Assembly: GCA_030604405.1 (NCBI GenBank)
Contig: JAUVVY010000008.1
Location: forward strand, 1 to 64,000
Reading direction: 5' to 3'
Length of the DNA: 64,000 nt
From: a bacterium
Lineage (GTDB): Bacteria > Armatimonadota > Zipacnadia > Zipacnadales > UBA11051
Shown: positions 58,887 to 64,000 of the stretch, piece by piece
How positions within the stretch are numbered: the stretch's first letter is position 1
How the letters are laid out: each line of letters opens with the position of its first letter
Notes under the pieces: model-generated
What the model was told of the DNA's origin: nothing
The model's input: only the letters and a program-made list of their open reading frames with translations
The model's database searches: none
Program-made: the position numbers and the translations under genes

Positions 58887-60416
58887 TCAGAGCCCGCAGT
58901 CATCCGGCGAGCCGCCCTGTAGAATGGCATCCACGATGCCGCTGGTGCGGGCATGCGCCTCGTCCAGGCGCGCCATTCTCTCCCAAGGTACCTTCGCATC
59001 CGCCTGCACTTTCTCGTTTAGCGATGTCCGCATCTTCTTAACACTTTCCGGCCCGGTGCTGCCCAGGCTGCACTGCCGCGCCAGACACGCCTGCGGGTCG
59101 CACACCGAGGCGATCTCTTCAACCGACAACTCCTGGCCTTCATCGGCGAGTATCCGCTGTACGTCCTCATGATCGTCGAGGGTCTTGCCCTCTTCAATGA
59201 GCGTTGCCACAAGCTGCCCGACGATCTCGTGACAGTCGCGGAAGGGCAAGCCGCGCTCGGCGACCAGGTAGTTGGCAAGCTCGGTGGCGGTAGCAAAATT
59301 CTTGCCTACCACTTCCCGCATGTGCTCGGTGTTGAACTCAACCGTCTCGACCATCGCTGTCAGCGCAATGATGGTGTTGTGCACCAGTTTCAGCGCGTGC
59401 CACAGCGGCGGCTTATCCTGCTGCAGGTCGCGGTTGTAGCCGCCGGGCAGCGCCTTCAGCAGCGTCAGCATCTCCATGAGCCGCCCATACACAGCGCCCG
59501 TATTGCCCCGCGCGAGTTCAGCGATGCACGGGTTCTTCTTCTGCGGCATGATCGAACTGCCCGAGGCCCAGGCCTCGCTGATTTCGATCATGCCATACTC
59601 GTAGGTCGAAAACAGCACGAACTCCTCGGCCAGCCGCGACAGGTTGCACATCAGCATCGCCAGCGCCGCCAGCGTCTCCACTGCCCAGTCGCGCGAGCCG
59701 ACCGCATCCAGGGCGTGCTCGTGGCAGCCGTCGAAGCCCAGCAGTTCAGCGGCAAGTTCCCGGTCTATCGGGAAGCTGGTGCCGGCCAGGGCTGCGGCAC
59801 CCAGCGGGCTTTGATTGACTATCTCAAAGGCATTGCCAAGCCGCCGCTGATCGCGTGTGAAGGCCGAGGCATACGATGACAGCCAGAACGCCAGCGAAAT
59901 CGGCTGGGCGTGCTGGGTGTGCGTGTAGCCCGGCATGACGGTGTTTTCGTGGCCCTCGGCGCGAGCAAGCAGCACATTCTGGAGCCCGGCCAGCGCCTCC
60001 TGAATATCCAGGATGCGGCTGCGCAGGTGCATCTTCGTATCGGTGGCAACCTGGTCATTGCGCGAGCGAGCGGTGTGCAGCTTGCCGGCGAATTCCGGCC
60101 CGGCATCTTCGCGCAGATGGGCCTCCACGTTCATGTGCACGTCTTCGAGCTCCTTCTTTAGCTCGAATGCGCCGCGTTCGTATTCGGCCTCGGTTTTGCG
60201 GAGGCCCTGGAGTATCTTACGCAGGTCCTCTTCGCTGATGATCCCGCATTTGGCGAGCATGATGGCATGTGCCTGGCTGCCCCAGATGTCTTCGGCGATC
60301 ATCTCGGCATCGGCCTCGGTTGACTCACTGTAGTTCAGGGCGATGTCGGCCATATCTCCCGAGAACCGCCCGCCCCACAGCTTGCTGGATTTCTTGTCCT
60401 TGTCGTCGTTACTCAT
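58887..60416 (-). CDS. argH: Argininosuccinate lyase
   Basis: Last step of arginine synthesis, argininosuccinate to arginine and fumarate. 509 residues (longer than the usual 460, with an extra C-terminal segment, EEIASVCDPQACLARQCSLG). Signatures: WGGRFSGDMADIALNYSEST, LHTARSRNDQVATDTKMHLR (about 108-128), VMPGYTHTQHAQPISL and the family signature GSSIMPQKKNPCIAELARG (about 285). ATG 60416. It belongs to a minus-strand series pyrB-argG-argH-pyrK-pyrD and is separated from argG by 420 bp of repeat-rich sequence. Confidence 0.95.
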   Translation of the reverse strand: MSNDDKDKKSSKLWGGRFSGDMADIALNYSESTEADAEMIAEDIWGSQAHAIMLAKCGIISEEDLRKILQGLRKTEAEYERGAFELKKELEDVHMNVEAHLREDAGPEFAGKLHTARSRNDQVATDTKMHLRSRILDIQEALAGLQNVLLARAEGHENTVMPGYTHTQHAQPISLAFWLSSYASAFTRDQRRLGNAFEIVNQSPLGAAALAGTSFPIDRELAAELLGFDGCHEHALDAVGSRDWAVETLAALAMLMCNLSRLAEEFVLFSTYEYGMIEISEAWASGSSIMPQKKNPCIAELARGNTGAVYGRLMEMLTLLKALPGGYNRDLQQDKPPLWHALKLVHNTIIALTAMVETVEFNTEHMREVVGKNFATATELANYLVAERGLPFRDCHEIVGQLVATLIEEGKTLDDHEDVQRILADEGQELSVEEIASVCDPQACLARQCSLGSTGPESVKKMRTSLNEKVQADAKVPWERMARLDEAHARTSGIVDAILQGGSPDDCGL

Positions 60417-60839
60417 AATACTGCTTTCCAGAATGTTCTAGCCCCGATTGTTCACGAAAACCATCACACACGAGGTGAAACTGCCGGCAAAGGACATTTC
60501 GGGCCGCACAGCGCCCTTTCCTGAGGTATCCCCAAAACGACACAGTGCAATTGCGCCGCCGTTGGAGGGGCCGGTCGAACGGCGGACGTTGTTTGTCCGA
60601 CGTGAGCCCGGCCCGCGCAGGGCGCTATCCTGGTGCGCTCTGCACACCGAAACGGTCAGCGACAACGGCTGGGCCAGGCTTGAAAGCTTCGCGCTGCGAA
60701 GCTTTCTGCGACAGGCCCCTCCATTACGACTAACGGCTGCGGCTACGAACCCTCCAGAAGTTTTTGGCGGAGGGGGTGCGGGGAACCGACTTTTTACAAA
60801 AAGGGGTTCCCCCGCAACGCCGTTCACCAATAAGTCAAT
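60417..60839. repeat. Repeat-rich argG-argH gap with family-A ends and a hairpin
   Basis: About 420 bp. At 60539 ACACAGTGCAATTGCG and at 60715 CCCCTCCATTACGACTAACG match the two ends of the repeat near 1156-1349 at a similar spacing. Further on, GGGGAACC (60780-60787), TTTTT-ACA-AAAAA and GGTTCCCC (60805-60812) form a long hairpin with a poly-A/poly-T core, perhaps a terminator of argG. An open minus frame at 60438-60830 crosses all of this and shows no protein-like features. Confidence 0.7.
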
Positions 60840-62060
60840 CTATCCCTCCGGCATTCCGCGAAGCCCCAGGATCGAGTACTGGAAGCCGTGGATCTTCACC
60901 GCCGGCCCGCTATCGCGCTGGTCGAAGCCCGTAGTCGCAAGTGAGCGCAGCTCCGGTGCAAACAGGCCGCTTTCGGACTCGCGGCTGGTGATGTCAATGT
61001 TGCCCTTGTAAAGCTGCACCTTGTACTTGCCGTTGACCGCCCACTGGCTCGATGCGATGAACGCCTCGCAGTCGCGCGTGACCGGGTGATACCAGCCGCC
61101 GTGATAGACCATGTAGGCCCAGAGGCGCTCGATCTCGGGCTTGTACTGCACCTGCTCCTTGGTCAGGCAGAGTTGCTCGAGGTCGCGGTGCAGGGTCAGG
61201 ATTACTTTGGCCGCCGGGGCCTCGTAGGCCTCGCGCGATTTCAGCCCGATCAGGCCGTCCTCGAACATGTCAATCTTGCCGATGGCGTGCTCGCCGGCCA
61301 GCTCGTTGAGGTAGTGGATGATCTCGGCCAGGCCGGTCCTGCCATCCAGATTCACCGGCAGGCCCGCTTTGAACTCGACGCTGATGGTGACCGGTTCATC
61401 GGGCGCATTCTCCGGGTACTTGTACCAGATGTAGTCTTCCTGCGGGATGCGCATGGCCAGGTTATCCACCTCGCCGGAGCCGATCGAGCGGCACCACATC
61501 GTCAGGTCATCGCCGATGCCGGCCTTGTACGGGATGCCATACTCTGCCGACAGCTTTTTCTCCTCATCGCGTGTCCAGTTGAAGTCCCGCACCGGCAGGA
61601 TTACCTTCAGGTCCGGCGCGAACAGGGTAAATACGTTGTGCATCCGGTACTGGTCATTGCCCTTGCCGGTCGAGCCCTCGCAGATGGCGTCACAGCCCTC
61701 TGCCACGGCGAACTCGGCGACCTTGCGGGCGATGAGCTGCCGCGTCATCGAGGTAGCCACCGGGTAGCCCTCGTAGTCCGAGTTGGCCATGATCGCCTTG
61801 GTGATGAAGTCGTTGGCGAACTCATCGGTGGCCTCAATCAGCGTCCAGGGAATGTCGAGTAGCTCCGCTTTGTCCTTGCACTGCTTGAGTTCGTCATCGG
61901 AAAGCCCGACGTTGACGGTCACGGCTAAGACTTCCTCGACGCCATAGTATTCGGGCAGAATCTTCAGCGCGAGGGCCGAGTCGAGGCCGCCCGAGTAGGC
62001 CACGGCGACTTTCTTGGCCTGTTGCAGCGGTATCACATAGTCTCCGGAATTTCCACACAT
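60840..62060 (-). CDS. argG: Argininosuccinate synthase
   Basis: Joins citrulline and aspartate with ATP. 406 residues, standard. Signatures: VAVAYSGGLDSALALKILPE (PP-loop, about 15-34), STGKGNDQYR (about 130), APVRDFNWTRDEE-like LPVRDFNWTRDEEK, and a C-terminal segment with GMFAP-like FAPELRSL. ATG 62060 with AGGAGG seven bases upstream. pyrB ends 36 bp upstream on the same strand; argH follows after the repeat tract. Confidence 0.95.
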   Translation of the reverse strand: MCGNSGDYVIPLQQAKKVAVAYSGGLDSALALKILPEYYGVEEVLAVTVNVGLSDDELKQCKDKAELLDIPWTLIEATDEFANDFITKAIMANSDYEGYPVATSMTRQLIARKVAEFAVAEGCDAICEGSTGKGNDQYRMHNVFTLFAPDLKVILPVRDFNWTRDEEKKLSAEYGIPYKAGIGDDLTMWCRSIGSGEVDNLAMRIPQEDYIWYKYPENAPDEPVTISVEFKAGLPVNLDGRTGLAEIIHYLNELAGEHAIGKIDMFEDGLIGLKSREAYEAPAAKVILTLHRDLEQLCLTKEQVQYKPEIERLWAYMVYHGGWYHPVTRDCEAFIASSQWAVNGKYKVQLYKGNIDITSRESESGLFAPELRSLATTGFDQRDSGPAVKIHGFQYSILGLRGMPEG

Positions 62061-62096
62061 GGCATGTCCTCCTACATTATGGCCTCTTGCGGCCTG

Positions 62097-63269
62097 CTAT
62101 TCTGTTTCATGCGCCTGCTCGCAGTACGCGCAAATGACCCGTCCATCGGCCGCCTCGATAAACGCCGGCTCCAGCGGCTCGGTCGTCGTTATACATCCGT
62201 CATTCCTACAGGTCCCGACACCCGTGATCCATTCAGGCTCCGGCTCCGGCGCGACCGCCTCAGCTTCCGGCTCGGCCTTTTTCGTCGGCTGGCCCAGGCC
62301 GATGCCCTTCACGGCAGGCTGAAACTGCGGCAACTCCAGCAGCAGGGCGATCAGCGCCATTCGCACCGGCACGCCGCCTGCGGCCTGTCGAAAATACGCC
62401 GCACGCGGATCGGCATCTACAGCCGGGCTGATCTCGCCCGCCCTCGGCAGCGGATGCAACAACCGCATATTCTCTCTTGCCTGCGTCATGATCTCCGGCG
62501 TCAGCACATATACCCCGGCGACCTTTTCATATTCATCTTTATCATCGAACCGCTCGCGCTGGATGCGGGTGATATACAGCACATCGAGTTCGCCGACGCT
62601 GCCTTCGAGGTCATCGGTTTCGACGGGCCGCGTGCCTGATGCCGCTTCGATCTCAGCCAAGTAGCGCTCGGGCATTCCTAGCTGCTGCGGCGCGATGCAG
62701 ATAATCTCACTGCTCATCCGCGCCATCACCGGAGCCAGCGAGTGCACGGTACGTCCGTACTTCAGGTCTCCACACAGGCCGACCTTCAGGCCCGACAGGA
62801 CGCCGAATTCCCGGCGGATGCAGAACAAGTCGGTCAGCGTCTGTGTCGGGTGCTCGCGAGCGCCGTCGCCGGCATTGATGAAGGGCACCGTGGCAGCGGT
62901 GGCGGCGACCTTGGCCGCGCCTGCCAACGGGTGCCGCATCACTAAGATGTCGCAGTAGGCGCTGATTATCTTCGCGCTATCGGCCACCGATTCGCCCTTG
63001 GCTGCCGACGAGACCTTGGCGTCCGCAAAGCCGAAAACCTGCCCGCCCAGCCGCAGCATTGCCGCCTCGAAGGAAAGCCGCGTGCGGGTGCTCGGCTCAT
63101 AAAATGCCGTACCCAGGATGCGGTCCAGCGGAGCCACGGGCGAGGGCTGGAGAGCCTCGCCGAAGCCGATGGCCTCCGCCATCTCCTGCGCCGTATCGAG
63201 GAGCAGTTGCAGGTCCTGATCCGACAGGTCCCTGAAGGAGACTAGATTTCTGATGCTCAGTGAGGCCAT
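62097..63269 (-). CDS. pyrB: Aspartate carbamoyltransferase fused to a PyrI-type zinc domain
   Basis: Catalyses carbamoyl aspartate formation in pyrimidine synthesis. 390 residues. The catalytic chain (about 1-310) has FYEPSTRTRLSFEAAMLRLG (carbamoyl-phosphate binding), VMRHPLAGAAKV, INAGDGAREHPTQTLTDLF, GDLKYGRTVHSL and LLHPLPRAGEI. A linker with E/A/P repeats (EPEAEAVAPEPEPE) leads to a C-terminal zinc ribbon, GTCRNDGCITTTEPLEPAFI with VICAYCEQ, like the C-x4-C...C-x2-C domain of PyrI. The N-terminal allosteric domain of PyrI is missing, so nucleotide control through it is not expected. ATG 63269 (AAGAG just upstream). An upstream frame to 63296 is possible. Confidence 0.95.
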   Translation of the reverse strand: MASLSIRNLVSFRDLSDQDLQLLLDTAQEMAEAIGFGEALQPSPVAPLDRILGTAFYEPSTRTRLSFEAAMLRLGGQVFGFADAKVSSAAKGESVADSAKIISAYCDILVMRHPLAGAAKVAATAATVPFINAGDGAREHPTQTLTDLFCIRREFGVLSGLKVGLCGDLKYGRTVHSLAPVMARMSSEIICIAPQQLGMPERYLAEIEAASGTRPVETDDLEGSVGELDVLYITRIQRERFDDKDEYEKVAGVYVLTPEIMTQARENMRLLHPLPRAGEISPAVDADPRAAYFRQAAGGVPVRMALIALLLELPQFQPAVKGIGLGQPTKKAEPEAEAVAPEPEPEWITGVGTCRNDGCITTTEPLEPAFIEAADGRVICAYCEQAHETE

Positions 63270-63308
63270 CTCTTTTCCCCGCATCACGTCAAACAAGCAA
63301 TTGGCGCT

Positions 63309-63968
63309 CTATGTCGAATACTTGATAATGAAGTCCCGCACGCCCTGCATCATAAGCTGTACGGCATTCGGATCTATGTCGGCGGGATCTGAAAAATTGC
63401 CATGATCAACATCGTTTCGTAGATCGCCCCATACTTGCACTTGGCGCCACTGGGGTTTCGAGTAAACTTGCTTCTTCCAGAGTAGGTCGTTTAACTTGCT
63501 GATAGAGCTTTCGCCCTCCCACTCGATCTGGTGTTTCTCGCAGAGCTTTCGCAGGCTGTCTTCCAATACGGCGCCAGTGATGGACACAGCGGGCAGATGG
63601 TACCCTTTCTCATGCAAGTGGGCCGCCATGTCAACCAAATCATCGAATACTCCAGCAGTGACCAGCTCTGCTATGCTCGTCGCCAGCCCACGCTCTAGGT
63701 CAGTCAACGCCGCTTTGAGTACGCCGTTGCCGCTGTATATGGCCGCCATGTTGTAGGTGTTCAAGAGGCCGTCCGAATATCCACGGAACTGTTCGTAATA
63801 GTGGCTTCGCTCCCCGACGGCTACGCGGAGGACGTTGCAGCCGGACATCGCCCATTCCGCCATGGCATCCTCCTGGCCCGGTGCGATCTCCAAATCCCTG
63901 TCGAGCTCAAGGGAACTTCCCAGTTCAATTACCTCTCTGATACGTTCGAAGACACGCTCCAGATTCAC
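63309..63968 (-). CDS. Hypothetical protein with DUF4145/HEPN-like helical end
   Basis: 219 residues. The C-terminal half, VSITGAVLEDSLRKLCEKHQ, SISKLNDLLWKKQVYSK, WGDLRNDVDHGNFSD (about 185-200), has the RN-x4-H-type block seen in DUF4145/HEPN helical bundles; the N-terminal half is not recognised (VAVGERSHYYEQFRGY, a coiled helical region). HEPN proteins often act as RNases in toxin-antitoxin or defence contexts, but single-copy housekeeping variants exist. GTG 63968 with GAGG eight bases upstream is preferred to GTG 63977. Codon use looks less G+C-biased than in the pyrB gene that follows it by 40 bp. Confidence 0.65.
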   Translation of the reverse strand: MNLERVFERIREVIELGSSLELDRDLEIAPGQEDAMAEWAMSGCNVLRVAVGERSHYYEQFRGYSDGLLNTYNMAAIYSGNGVLKAALTDLERGLATSIAELVTAGVFDDLVDMAAHLHEKGYHLPAVSITGAVLEDSLRKLCEKHQIEWEGESSISKLNDLLWKKQVYSKPQWRQVQVWGDLRNDVDHGNFSDPADIDPNAVQLMMQGVRDFIIKYST

Positions 63969-64000
63969 TTTGTGCACCTCAGTCTCATAGGCTCTGGCGC

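Noticed and set aside
60438-60830. Minus-strand ORF of 130 aa between argH and argG
   Set aside because: It spans the repeat ends and a long hairpin; composition is Arg/Gly/Ser-rich without protein character.
1-64000. tRNA, rRNA or complete transposase genes
   Set aside because: Scanned intergenic parts for T-loop (GGTTCGA) and cloverleaf patterns and for transposase motifs; none convincing. The hairpin repeats are not tRNAs.

Overview
The window is G+C-rich bacterial chromosome with tightly packed genes, frequent GTG/TTG starts and clear Shine-Dalgarno (SD) sequences. A PorV/UPF0164-like outer-membrane barrel, a lipoprotein partner, a periplasmic-type parvulin and a PEP-CTERM-tagged exported protein point to a diderm, didermic-envelope heterotroph. 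The many carbohydrate- and glycan-directed proteins (GH2, DUF5060/DUF4038-type, heparinase II/III-like, LamG-like, alpha/alpha-barrel, xylose-isomerase-like, ceramidase-like) and a non-pyrrolysine MttB homologue fit uncultured polymer-degrading lineages such as Armatimonadota, Hydrogenedentota or PVC relatives; the sequence alone does not decide which. I saw no rRNA, tRNA, CRISPR array or intact insertion sequence.

Layout. 1-11 kb: a PHP phosphatase, hisS, a zinc-ribbon membrane protein, aspS, two unknown membrane proteins, a PAP2 phosphatase, a lone minimal nucleotidyltransferase followed by a stub of its HEPN partner, and a DUF58 protein, with hairpin-rich intergenic repeats. 11-21 kb (mostly minus strand): amidohydrolase, secreted alpha/beta hydrolase, glycoside hydrolases, the PorV-like barrel and a lipoprotein, with a 178-bp duplicated gene start. 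21-28 kb (plus strand), the most unusual part: a 1218-residue SAMD9-like AlbA_2/STAND-type protein overlapping a 53-residue single-helix membrane microprotein, then a winged-helix protein translationally coupled to an 867-residue fusion of two KaiC-type ATPase domains with a signal-less ABC solute-binding-protein domain. 28-36 kb: prs followed by a rearranged tract in which pieces of prs, a prepilin-tail-like gene and the start of mttB are repeated. 36-45 kb: ceramidase-like, TIM-barrel, PEP-CTERM caspase-like and heparinase-like genes. 45-64 kb: core metabolism, namely hisHF, guaA, pyrG, pcrA, and a minus-strand series pyrB-argG-argH-pyrK-pyrD, followed by an unknown alpha/alpha-barrel enzyme, cupin, parvulin lipoprotein and an orphan histidine kinase.

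How it works together. The prs product PRPP feeds histidine (hisHF), purine (guaA) and pyrimidine (pyrB, pyrD/K, pyrG) synthesis; argG/argH sit with pyrB, both pathways drawing on carbamoyl phosphate and aspartate. The secreted hydrolases and barrel look like a carbohydrate-foraging set. The KaiC/solute-binding fusion may be a cytoplasmic ligand-responsive ATPase acting with its winged-helix partner, and the SAMD9-like gene with its membrane microprotein is a candidate immunity or abortive-infection module; both functions are inferences from domain content and gene coupling.
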